Assembly (NCBI RefSeq): GCF_004027225.2
Contig: NC_046358.1
Coordinates: forward strand, 3,624,720-3,688,719
DNA length: 64,000 nucleotides
Origin: Strigops habroptila
Taxonomy: Eukaryota; Chordata; Aves; Psittaciformes; Psittacidae
Direction of reading: 5' to 3'
Shown here: piece after piece, positions 1-10,417 of the stretch
How positions within the stretch are numbered: the first letter of the stretch is position 1
Layout of the letters: each line of letters begins with the position of its first letter
Translations under genes and position numbers: made by a program
Notes under the pieces: generated by a model
Told to the model about the DNA's origin: nothing
Databases searched by the model: none
Seen by the model: the letters and a program-made list of their open reading frames with translations, nothing else

Positions 1-1489
1 TCTGTTCAACATATCAACCCTTCAGGTTAGGGAAAAAGAAGAACAAGGTTTTCTAATACTCTCAGTGTGGCAGCAGGAAGTTCGAGAGGGGAATGACAAC
101 TGTGGGTAAATTCAGTGTTACTTAAGGAGTTGATATTCGTCACCACAGTGGATAAGGTGGAAATGAATTCATCCCTGTGACTCTTTCACTTCGAAGTGCT
201 ACCTGCAACCCTTGGTTACCACCTCATTCCCTTGCTTGCACACTACTCCTGAGGTCTTCAGCAGAATGGATCCTGGCTGGCACAGCTTGGTTTGGGGTGG
301 GATACCAGTGGGTTTTACTCTTGTTTATGTTCTTCTATTGTTTTAATCCTCCTAGGAGCCTCCCTTATCGCAGCAAAATGGTTTCTTAGGGCTGTGGTGA
401 CCAGCTTTAGCTCCCACAGGCACCCACATTTCTCTGCACCTCACTTCCACATCACACAGCTCGACCACCTCTGCAGGCACAGCTCTGAGCAAATGGAGGA
501 GACAGAGAAGGTCGGAGGAAGATGGGGCTCTGGAAAGCAACCAGGCAGTGGCAGCTGTCAGCCTCTAAGTGCTTCCCCTGTTCCTTACAGTCTCCTCCAG
601 CCTCTTAGAGCTGCTGTGTGGGAGGAAAGAGCAGCACCAGCAGCTGGAGGAAGGTGGGAGGAGTGGGAGGAAGAAGAGGGAAGAGCACCTGGGGGCTGAG
701 AGCCAGGCTCGCTGCCTGCTCCTTATGCAGCCCCTCCAGCTGTGCTGCTCTCACCCACCCAGGAGCCGAAGGGGATGAGGAGCAGGTAGTGGTGTGAGCA
801 GTGGTTTGTGGGGCAATCACCCCACCTCCCTCACCGTGTTTCTGCCTTCCTCCATGCCAGGAAAAGAGCCATTACTGATACTGAACCGCCCCAGCACTGC
901 CACTGCCTTATTCCCTGTACCTCTAAGTTAATGAATGGGCAGCTGAAGCAAAGACGTGTCTAAGGACAAAACTGTTATTGCCTCCTCTCTGGACATATTT
1001 GGACTTGGATTGATGTTCTGTCCTACCAGAAGCAGGTAAGAATTGTCCCATCCCAGTACACCTGTCCTATCCCACAGACTGTTGCAGTATCTTCCCTGGG
1101 GAATCCATGTGGTGTGAGGGCCTCGCAGGTCTGTATGGGTCTGGGAGCACCATGTTTCCCAAGTGCCTCCTCCTCTGCACCACGCTCTCGGTCTCCACTG
1201 ACAGAATTGGCTTTGGGGTCCCACTTGCTGCCTGTCTTTGTGTGCCAGCCTTGGGCCTGTGCCTCCTGAGAGCACAGGTTTCTGCCCTGCAGCACTGGAG
1301 CATCCCAGATACCCACAAAACCCCTCCCTGCCCACACAGGGAGGGAACCGCGTTGAGCCCCTCACCGCTGACTCATGGCACCTCTGTCTGTCTGTTCCAT
1401 GTATTTCTCTCCCGGACGGTTTTGCCACTGGGGCAATATGCTGGGGTACCGCTTTGGGGTAAACTCATCTTCTGGGCAGGACCTTGTGG
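1..1489. other. Noncoding stretch, no gene recognised
   Basis: No domain, repeat family or RNA gene was recognised here. Open frames are short and have ordinary composition. Two small marks are visible: a perfect 12-bp palindrome CACTTCGAAGTG at 187-198, and a donor-like CAG|GTAAGA near 1035 without a matching acceptor. The GC content rises toward the CpG island that follows. Confidence 0.6.
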
Positions 1490-2640
1490 GGGGGGGTCTG
1501 TCGCGGGCGCCCCGCTCTGTCCCCGACCATGGGGTGAGAACCGGGGCTGCGGGTTCGGGGGGGAACCGGCACCTCCGGCAGAGCCAAAAGCTGCTCCCGC
1601 CGCCCCGGTGCCGGCAGCGGGGGGAGCCCGGGGCAGGGTCGGGGATGCGCTTTCCCCCCGCGCTGCCTGCAGGTGGCAGCCGGAGCCCAGCTTGCGGCGG
1701 CGGAGCCGGGGGAGCGGGGCCGGGCGGGGCAGCGCCTGGCAGCCGGGCACGACACTGCCTGGACCGGACCGGGCGCCCCGTTGGGACCCCACTGCCGGGC
1801 CCGGCTCCGGGCAACGGGACCCCCACCCCCGGGGGGCACTGCCGGGGAGCGGTGCGCGCCTGGGCGCTGCCGCTGCGGCGGGATCCCAGATGCCGTCGGT
1901 GTGTCCGTCTGCCGTGCCCAGCCCCCCCAGACGGGGAGCTTTCCCGCACTCTGGCCCGTGGGTGCTTACAGAGTCTGAAATGACAGCAGCCCCCAGGGTG
2001 GGTGCCAGGCTCGGTCACCGCGATCCGCACCAAAGTATGGGCCCCACGGGCCCGGTGGTGCCACCCGCCTTGTCCCCTCGGCCCAAAACGGAGCCGGGAG
2101 GGGGCTGCCCTCGCAGGGCGGCAGCAGGCGGCAAGGGAGGGCGGCCCCGCTCTCTCCATGCCCGGGGTGCGGCCGCCCGCGGGGTGCACACCCCGTCGCA
2201 GGTTCGCCCCCTCGAATGTTGGGGGTCTGGTGCGTTGTCGGCTCTTTTAGAGACGGAAAACCCCGTGGCACCGCTGCGGTAAACCCGAGCTTTGCTGGGG
2301 GGTTCTGAGTCCCACCCTGCGTGGGGCTGCACGCCCCCTTTCCCCCCTTCCCCGTGTGTCAGGATGAGCAGCATTAGCGGCTCCCTCAGACCCGGGGTTC
2401 CTGAAGGAGATACTCGGGATGCAAAACCCGGCGGCCCCTCTGCTCGGCGCAGCGGGAGGGATCGGACGGGACGGGCGAGGGGCGCGGAGAGCTGGGGGGG
2501 ACCTTCCCCCTGCCCACACGGCCGGGAAACCGCAGCTCTTTAAGGCAGGGATGCGGGACCAGGGGTGCGGGGTTACCGGAGATCCCCTCCAGGGCAGGCG
2601 GTGCCCGCAACGTGTTGCTGCCGGATTCACCCGCTTCAGC
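1490..2640. promoter_or_regulatory. CpG island, isolated
   Basis: About 1.15 kb is strongly GC-rich with frequent CpG, in contrast to the flanks. In vertebrates such islands usually mark promoters or Polycomb-type regulatory elements (established). I see no TATA box, no convincing donor and no conserved protein frame. The open frames on both strands, up to 391 aa, are Pro/Arg/Gly-rich readings of GC-rich DNA. The direction of any transcription cannot be told from sequence alone. Confidence 0.7.
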
Positions 2641-4084
2641 TCTAGATTCTGCTATGGGAGACCTAAGCCCATCCTCGCAGCCCACCGAACCCGCTGCTCT
2701 GTGCAGCCTCCCGCCGATCCGCCCTGGGGCTGCGTTGTGCAATTCCCTCGCCTTTCACCGTGGGTTGTTATTTTGGCCCAAACCTTAGTCACATCTATAT
2801 ATATTGCACGATTTGCACGATTCTTTCTTTCAAGTTGACCCTTCTCAGCTCCTTCGCCAGCTCAGCCCCTCACCTCTGCATGCCCTCCAGCTTCCACAGC
2901 AGCCTCCCTCCCCAGCCTCTTTGCAGGGAGTTCCCTGCTCACCTTCCCTCCTCTGGAGAAGGCAGAGGCGTTATCCAGCACTGCGTCTGTCCTGAAATGT
3001 CTGTAATTCAGACCACAAGCCACCTCAGGCTCTGTCAGCTTCAAACCTTTGGTGCTGGATTCCTGCTCAGAGAACAATGACACCACTTGCTTCCAAAACT
3101 GATTTAAATTCAGTCAAAACCAGCAAAGTGTCACTCTCCGGACTTGCGAGTGAAACATCGGGGCTTCTCCTCTGTTTGCCACCAGACCTGCTGATACAGG
3201 CAGTAGCTGCCTGTTTGGAGACCCAGCAGGGCAGGGCTGGGGAGGTGATGGAAGCTTCCCCACCTCATGTCCCACCACCACTCACTAGTCCCTGCTCAGC
3301 CCCCTGGAAAGTGGTGGGAGATGAACTGGGGTTTTGCCCCTGCAGGGTGAAGCACAGGAGCTATGGCCATGGTGGGGACCTGTCCTGCCTGTGTCTATGA
3401 TGTTCTTAAATATCTTAGGATATGTAGGGGACTGCAGTCTACAGGGTTCCCAGTCTGCCCCCCCCTCTCCCCATTTGCCAGCTAGGAATGCTCTTTAAAA
3501 TGTATTAAAGGAAAAAAAAAAAATATCCAAGCACTATTAAATGCAAAGAAATCATGAAAAACAACAAGGAACAAAAGCTCTCAATCCTAGCTGAGCACTG
3601 CACAGACAGGAACCTGCTCTGACGTACATGAGCACCCCATAGGGATTAACTCTCTCCTGCCCAACAAAGCCAGCCTCCTAGTTTCTACTTTGCAGCACAT
3701 TTTGTGTGCTATAAATGTATTTAATCTAGCCAGATAGGGAGATTAAAAGGTACAGGCTTAGTACCTATCTGCAGCTGCCTCCACCCCAAAAAACCCCACA
3801 ACCCTGGTCCAGGATTTTTCTGCCTGTATGACAGATACAAACAAATTCCCCTTGTGAGGCAGACACAAGAAATAGGCAGCAGAAGTCTAAAGCAAAACGA
3901 AAAGGAGAAGCTTTTGGAGTCATTTTCCCCTTTGCTTTCCTGTAGTAAATATACAGAAGGGAGGTTAGTGCATGTCTACTACCAACCAGTTAATATTTTG
4001 CCACCCTCACCCCTTAACTGAGGTTCCTAAAGCCCTTTGCAGCCACTGCTCCATTCAGTCACTGTTACCCCCATCTAGGAGATG

Positions 4085-4195
4085 GCTGGTCTTATTAACC
4101 CCCTTGTACAAAGAAGGGCAGTGAGCCATGGGGGGGACTTGTGTAAAGGACCTCACAGGCAGTACCTGGAACAGAAATTAGAAGGTGGGATTCTC
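4085..4195 (-). repeat. MIR-like SINE relic
   Basis: The segment resembles the reverse complement of the MIR core. A tract like 'cattttacagatgaggaaactgaggca' appears as 'cccttgtacaaagaagggcagtg', followed by an 'acttg...aaggacctcacaggcagtacctggaacagaaattag' equivalent in the same order. The match is old and diverged. MIR elements are ancient in amniotes, so presence in a bird is expected. A profile search (RepeatMasker/Dfam) would decide. Confidence 0.4.
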
Positions 4196-4798
4196 AGGTT
4201 TTAATTTAATCATTCAGGTTTCTTCCTTTTCCCAAACCTGCAGTGCCAGACCACTGCAGTAGCAAACACACCACAGCATCCTCCATCTTCTTGTCACCTT
4301 TGGTACCACATTGGGGTGGAGGGACATAGAGCCTGCAAGCCTCCAGACCCTCACCTGCCTTTCTAGGGACTGACATTTAGAAAGCTGGACTGGGAGATTC
4401 ACACTTTTGGCTACCTGCCTTGTCCTTCATTTCTATAATGGAGCATCATCACCAAGGAGAGAATTGCATGGAAATGACTTGCTTCAGGTACTGTGTCACT
4501 CCATCTGTCCCATGTTTAAGCACAATGAGAAGGTCTGGTGTTTTTCCTGATGTACCATGTACTCCTATTCCATTTCCTTTCCCTGCATCTGTGGGCAATT
4601 CAAAGTCTCACCACGGGACCACCTGCACAAGGATACAGCCTGTAGCAAGTCTCAGCTGTGGCTGCAGCAAGAAAAACTGGGAACAGTGGAGAAACATTCT
4701 TCCACTGCCATGACAATGAAGGGAGAGCATTGCCTAAATGAGCTCGTCCTTCCCACCATATTCAGCACATTTTGAATTCTCTCTTGTTTTACTTTCAG

Positions 4799-4985
4799 GT
4801 CTGACTGGACACTACTCACTTCTTGGAGTGCCTGCCTGGTATCTGCATGGGAGATGTGTAGCCACCAGCTCTCTCTTTCCCTGATAACCAGTTATCATGG
4901 TACAGCACAGGACCTGAGCAAGAGGATCCATAGCATCTGAGACAGCAGTGAAACTCCTGTGGCAGAGGGGAGATCTTGAACACAG
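4799..4985 (+). other. Candidate noncoding exon (splice pair only)
   Basis: A pyrimidine-rich acceptor (ctcttgttttactttcag, AG at 4797-4798) is followed 187 nt later by the donor CACAG|GTAGGT. Frames within it carry stops, so if real it would be untranslated or part of a noncoding RNA. Splice pairs of this quality also arise by chance, and no partner exon is visible. Confidence 0.15.
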
Positions 4986-6649
4986 GTAGGTCACCATGGG
5001 TATGATGTTTTCCTTGAGAAAGCCAAGTGTAAAATACTTACTAGTTTTCACTCTGCTGCACAAAAAACACAAAAAAGAAGAAACTGAAAATTCTCCCTCA
5101 AAAGAAAGGGGGGAAAAGGCTTCTTGGGAAGAAGGGATTTGTGGCAGGGAGTTCCTCATGTCTGTACATCTGTTCTAGGAAAAGGAAAATGTTCACAAGC
5201 TGTATCCAATCACTTCATTGAAATCTTTTCCCAAAACACCACATCTACATTTCTTAATTCTGGGCTGGTGCCATTCTGGATCTATGCTTTGAGTTCATCC
5301 TAAAATGAGATAACACTAGGTTGAAGATGCCTAGTGTTGCAGCAATGTGGTATAAGACATTCAGGTGTTACATGCTATGGAAAGCATGGTGGACCCATAC
5401 TGAATTCAAAGCAAGTGTCTGGCTGATCTTGCTAATCCATTTGCCTGGTGTTTAATGTGTTTGTGCTCTCCACATGTCAGTGCAGTGTAGAAGTGTTGGG
5501 GGGAGCACCACAGGTGACATCCTTGACTTTTCTGAGCATCTGGTCTTCCTCTTGACTGTGCCTAAAGCCCTTGCCCTCCACAAGGATCTGTCTAGGAGCA
5601 AGTGCCAAGTTGGAGAGAGGTCTCTGAGTGTTGTGAATGAGATGGTGGAGAAAAGAGGGAGAAAGCAGCAGCTGACAATCAGAATGTGAACAAAACCCCT
5701 CACTAATTTCAGGTTTGTGTTGCTCAAAAGCCTCGATTCAGTGGCATTTGACCAGAAATTAGAACTTCTCAGCTAAGATCAAGCAGACAGCAGTGTGGTT
5801 CAGTGTTTTGTGAACACTACAGAGGAAAGCTTAAAATCCCTTTAGTGCTCCTAATTGCTTAACATTTATCTACCTCTAGAAAGCCCAGCAAAGACTTGTG
5901 TTCATATTAGTTTAAGTGTCCCGAAACTTGGGCTCGAAACGTAAAACCTTCCTCATCCGTAGCTCTCCTGCTAGTGATGAGACCACAGCATCGCAGATCC
6001 TCTTAAGGATCTTAAGTTAAACCCTCTTTCTCCCAGTGTTGCTCCTCTTGTCTCCATTTGCTAATTGTGAACATGGAAACTTGATAGCCAGAGACCTCAT
6101 GCTAGAGCCTTACAGATCCCCAGATTATACAGCAATAATTAAATTGAGGAGAGCAGAGGGAAAGGAATTAATATTAAAAAGAAAGAAAAGAAGAAAACAA
6201 CGACAACCTAACCCCCAGAAATCAAGTCCATGACAATGACTTTAAATGTGTGGTGTATGGCCAGTGACATATGAGTCACTTGAGCCTATCTTTATAAGAG
6301 TATGAATAAAACACCCAGCTGGCCTAGTGCCACTGTCCCTGTAGATATAGGAGAGCATAGCAGCAGCCTGCGTTGTCAGCTAGAAGCTTTTTGTCATCAA
6401 GGCAAATAGACATCTTAGTCCTGGTGCTGCGGTAAGAGTCACCCCACACCTCAGACTCCTATAGCAAGTCTTCATCAGAGCTGTCTTCCATAGCTGTATT
6501 TCTCTTCCTTGCCTTTATGCCTCCATTTGATTTTCATGATCCCAAGAGACTTTTCAGAAGAAGTAACAGCAGGTACCTGGGTCTCTTCCTCTCATAGTTA
6601 TATTGCTCACAACTCTTGCAGCTCTGCAGTGCAGGTTCAGTCTACACTT

Positions 6650-6825
6650 AGAATCATAGAATGAACTGGGTTGGAAAAGACCTTTAAGATCACCAAGTCC
6701 AACCTTTCCCCATCACTGCCAAGGCCACCACTAACCCATGGCACTGAGGGCCTCACCTACACAGTGTGTGAACACTTCCAGGGACAGTAATTCCACCACT
6801 GCCCTGGGCAGCCTATCCAGTTTCT
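6650..6825 (-). mobile_element. CR1 LINE fragment (3' end)
   Basis: The segment starts with 'gaatcatagaatgaactgggttgg', the complement of the CR1 3' tail. It continues through the usual 'aagaccttTaagatcaccaagtccaac' block, then 'ccaccactgccctgggcagcc'. It is a 5'-truncated non-LTR retrotransposon copy inserted in minus orientation. No open reading frame remains, and the left part near 6830 fades into unrelated sequence. Confidence 0.9.
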
Positions 6826-7142
6826 CCACTTGACATGAGTGTGGCCAATGCTGAATCATTGCACTTACTCTCTGCAGCAAGGAGAGGTCCTCTGTGAAAT
6901 GGAGGTAGTGGTATAATGGAGGTAAATGGTATAATGGCAAAGCCTTTAGTAAGGCTGATTTGACATCTGTCAGGAACGACGTTGGTACGGTTGACTTTGC
7001 TCCAGCTAGCAGTATAGATTAGATAAGCAATACAGGTGCCCTGCTCTGCTGCTTTGTGACAACCCCCTTAGAGAAGTTTCCACCACCATCAGCTTGATGA
7101 ACCTTTACAACCAAAATGTAAAGAGGAGCCAAGAGCCTTTTT

Positions 7143-7395
7143 CATAGAATCATAGAATGGGTTGTGTTGGAAGGGATCTTCCATTCAGTTCCAACCCCCT
7201 GCCACGGGCAGGGACACCTTCCACTAGAGCAGGTTGCTCCAAGCCCCTGTGTCCAACCTGGCCTTGAACACTGCCAGGGATGGGGCAGCCACAGCTTCTC
7301 TGGGCACCCTGTGCCAGCACCTCAGCACCCTCGCAGGGAAGAACTTCTGCCTAATACCTAATATAAATCTCCCTTCTTTCAGCTTAAAGCCATTT
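7143..7395 (-). mobile_element. CR1 LINE fragment (3' end)
   Basis: The segment begins with 'catagaatcatagaatggg' and runs through the CR1 3' region: 'ccctgccacgggcagggacacc', 'gcaggttgctccaagcccc', 'gccttgaacactgccagggatgggg'. It ends in the 'cccttctttcagcttaaagccattt' block. It is truncated and in minus orientation. It shares subfamily wording with the copy at 19187-19360 but in the opposite orientation. Short frames over it are antisense readings of the element, not genes. Confidence 0.93.
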
Positions 7396-9829
7396 TCACT
7401 TTGGGAAGAGAGCTTGTAGTAAATTAGTGTACTTCCAAATCTCTGATTGTGTAGACACAGATATACCACAACTACAAAAGTTGGTACTTTGTCATAACAG
7501 AGACCAGGGTCCATCTCATCCCACCCTCTGTTGCCAAGGAGCAGACTAGAGGGAGGTTGTGAGGGCAAGACTGGTTTTCCAGAAATAGCTGGTCTTCTAC
7601 TCTACACTGTTCTTTACCAGTGTGTGTTGTGCTAAAAGGTCAAATCCATTCAGCTCCTGTCTTGTGGCTCCAGTCCCTGGGGGCTCGCACAGCATACAGG
7701 CTAACTCACCCCCACCTCCAGCCCCAGGTGAAGCAGCCACTTCCCTTGGAGAGGAAAGCCTAGAAGAGGGAAGAGAGATGGTACCAGATGGATGGTTGGA
7801 GCACAAGGCCAATGTCACTCAAGCCACACTCCTCAGCCCTTACTTCCCCCAGAATAAGGTGTCTTCTAAGTGGCTCTAAATGGGAGTAACACATGAATTC
7901 CCAAATGAGAGAGGGAATTATGCAACTGTGAGGCAACCGATCTCATGTTCGTAGTGCTGGGAAGGAGAGGAGCCCTCCCCCGCTCCTTACCCGAGCAGAC
8001 AGTGAGTGGGGTTTCCTTAATGGGAATCCCTCCGCTGCTTTCTCCCCCAAATCTCTGGCTCATGCGTGTGGGGTGTGCTGCCTGTGCATCAGGCAGTGGA
8101 ACGAGGCTGTCGGCTTGGTTTTCATTCAAAGGTTCAGCTGAAGATAGATTTGAACTCCACACGCATATTTAAAGGGAAACATATTTAAAGGGAAGTACTA
8201 CTACTGTAGTAGGCTTAGCTTAAAATGCCCACCTCAATCCACTCCTCCCGCTCTGGGGAAGGGATGCAGCTTGGTTCTGTTGCCTCTCACTGTATCTGTT
8301 TGTAAGAAAGTTGTGAGAGAAAAGCTCAACTATGTGGGCTGAGCACTCCAAGATAAAAAATAACAAAACCAAAACCCCACAAAGATCCTCACAAGTGAGC
8401 TGACATCTTGAGGTTCACCCTGTTGTTGGTGAGGACCAGTTGAGGAAACAGAAGGACTTTGTCCTTTCCTAATAATGTGGTGCATTTTTGTGCAAGAAAG
8501 CCTCTAGTTGGGAGCTCCCCCACATTCCCAAACTCTTCAGCACCTTCCACCACCTAACTTTCATTTACTCAGAGTTCAGAAGCATTTACAACTCACTGGT
8601 TAATCTCACCCCATGGTTTCCCCAGCTACTCCTGCTCTGTCCTGCTGGGTAAGGTAGCAAGATGTACCCAGGTCAGACCATCGCGGAAGCCTGAGGAGGA
8701 TCTGCTCCCGGCTCTTTCCTGCTGTCAGGCCGTGTCTGTTCTCTCTGCACATGAGTGTGGGGAAAACTTGGTACCTGAATGGGTTTTGCCAGGAGGTGGG
8801 GATGTATTTGTAAGTGCAGATCTGATAGTTAAGGAATTGCCCTTCTGGTGAAGGCTAGCTCCCTCCTAGGAGGCCACAGACGAAAATGACCATCCCCATC
8901 TGCTGTGGCCAGGGAGTGGGGCTGAGCCCTGACCAGGAGGTGAGAATGGAGAACAGGTCCTGTCCCTTTGGGAGTGGATTTCCCCAGTGTTACCAGGACA
9001 CCCATCAGGGCTTCCCACACCCACCTTCCCCTCGTGTGGCTCCCCTACACCAGGAGCCTCGTCTGCCCTCACCTACCCAGGGCAAGAGACCTTTGGGCTA
9101 GGGATGACTCCAGCCTGTGGAAGAGCTAAGCAGGAACATGTAGGAGAAAAAAGTAGAAGCATCTTCTCAATCACATGAAGGATGTCGTGCCAGGATGGAA
9201 AAGCTGGCTTTGCATCCCAGCAATGCCACAGGCTCCCTCTGTAGCCTTGGGTGAATCACCCACCTTTCATTTACCCAGCTATAAAGTAAGTGTAGAGGGG
9301 TTTTTTTCCTTTTGTCTTTATTCTTTTCTTCATTTTCTCTTCTTTTCACATATTAAGCTTCATGGACAATCTCTTAATACTCACATATAGCTCCTAGCAT
9401 GTGATTGTGCAGATCTTATTAGGTTGTTTACCTCCTCCCTCAACATAAATGAAAATTCACCATTAAAATCCCTGTAGGAATACTGAGATTGGGAGAGGTT
9501 ATTTTGAGAAGGACAGAATGGATAGAGGAAGGGAGAAAGGATTTTGTTATAATGCAGACACTGCCCTTCCTAAGCCAGGCTGAATTTGCATCCTAGAATG
9601 TTACTTTTCTGTGTGTCCATCCCTGCTTTCAGCCATTCTGAGCTGAATCTTCCTGCTGCAGCGTATGTTCTGCCCTCAATTAAAGAGGAAAAACCACAAC
9701 ATAAAAGAACCCCCTGATAATATGATTCTTCTCCCACTGCCTGAGTCTCCGTACCAGGGAACTGTGAATAATCTCCCAGTGCAAACAGCCCCCCTGTGTA
9801 AAAATAGCAACACAACCACAAACTTCAGG
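7396..9829. other. Noncoding stretch
   Basis: No gene was recognised. A short exact tandem duplication of CATATTTAAAGGGAA lies at 8164-8178 and 8180-8194. A MIR-like relic is at 9190-9297. A T/C-rich patch lies at 9300-9350. The rest shows nothing supportable. Confidence 0.6.
9190..9297 (+). repeat. MIR-like SINE relic
   Basis: The order 'tttgcatcccagc', 'gccac', 'tgtagccttgggtgaatcac', 'cctttcatttacccagctataaagt' follows the forward MIR consensus (locating word 'cttgggcaagtcac', then the 'cagtttccccatctgtaaaatg' part). It is diverged but collinear over about 100 bp. Decisive check: a Dfam profile search. Confidence 0.5.
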
Positions 9830-10350
9830 GTAATCACTGCTTGATTTCAAAATATTTGCTCCGCTCCTGCCATGTCCTTTATCTCTCAGGCCTCTATATG
9901 TCACTAAAGCAACATTCGGCAGCTCCTCGCCAGGTCTGCCTCCTCCAATGTGCTCCACCATTATTAATGGAAACAATCTCCACCTCTGAGTCTTTAAAAA
10001 GACACCCTTTGCTAAATATAGGCGATCTGCGTGTGCTTAACTACTACAGGGCAGAGTGAGAGGGACCAAAATATTGACATGCACTGGGTGTGTATAATTT
10101 GTTTTGATTCCTGCTCTCTCCCTCTATCTCTCCCCCACTCCTACCCCAATGCCAATCTGTATATTACCCACACACCTTGGTGGAAAAGCTGTTATTATTT
10201 AGCATAAGGAATGTGGCTGCTGCTCAGAGCCTGGCTCCGATGGAGTTTCCTTTGTTTATTTTTCCATCCTCTGTCCAAACGGTGTCAATGAGAGCGGAGC
10301 TTACAGAGCTATTTATAGCCTCTTGCCACACTAGGCTGCACCTTGCCAGC
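9830..10350. promoter_or_regulatory. Candidate enhancer with MEF2, TEAD and E-box motifs
   Basis: This 0.5-kb segment looks unlike its flanks: low in repeats, dense in transcription-factor-like words, and with the texture of a conserved noncoding element. Seen directly: a perfect MEF2 consensus CTATTTATAG at 10309-10318, a TEAD/M-CAT core GGAATGT at 10208-10214, a CAGCTG E-box at the end of the AGC run near 10362-10367, and AT-rich homeodomain-like words. Each motif is short, so the call rests on clustering. Conservation or chromatin data would decide. Confidence 0.35.
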
Positions 10351-10365
10351 AGCAGCAGCAGCAGC
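10348..10365. repeat. (AGC)6 microsatellite
   Basis: Six exact AGC units, followed directly by TGCCC and a G8 run. This is a simple repeat with no sign of being coding. Confidence 0.9.
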
Positions 10366-10384
10366 TGCCCGGGGGGGGCTGGAT

Positions 10385-10417
10385 GGGGCAGGCCATGGGG
10401 CAGGCCATGGGGCAGGG
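10385..10417. repeat. Short minisatellite, 12-bp unit
   Basis: The unit GGGGCAGGCCAT occurs twice exactly, then a partial third copy GGGGCAGGG. A tiny local tandem expansion next to the AGC run. Confidence 0.9.

Larger units (their letters stand above)
2641..6649. other. Noncoding stretch with one candidate exon and a MIR relic
   Basis: Moderate-GC sequence without a recognisable gene. It contains a MIR-like relic (4085-4195) and one acceptor/donor pair (4799-4985), both listed separately, plus A-rich spots near 3510-3525. Nothing else could be supported. Confidence 0.6.

Noticed and set aside
1107-2282. 391-aa plus-strand open frame
   Set aside because: It spans a CpG island; Pro/Gly/Arg/Ala-rich with no domain, and equally long frames exist on the other strand.
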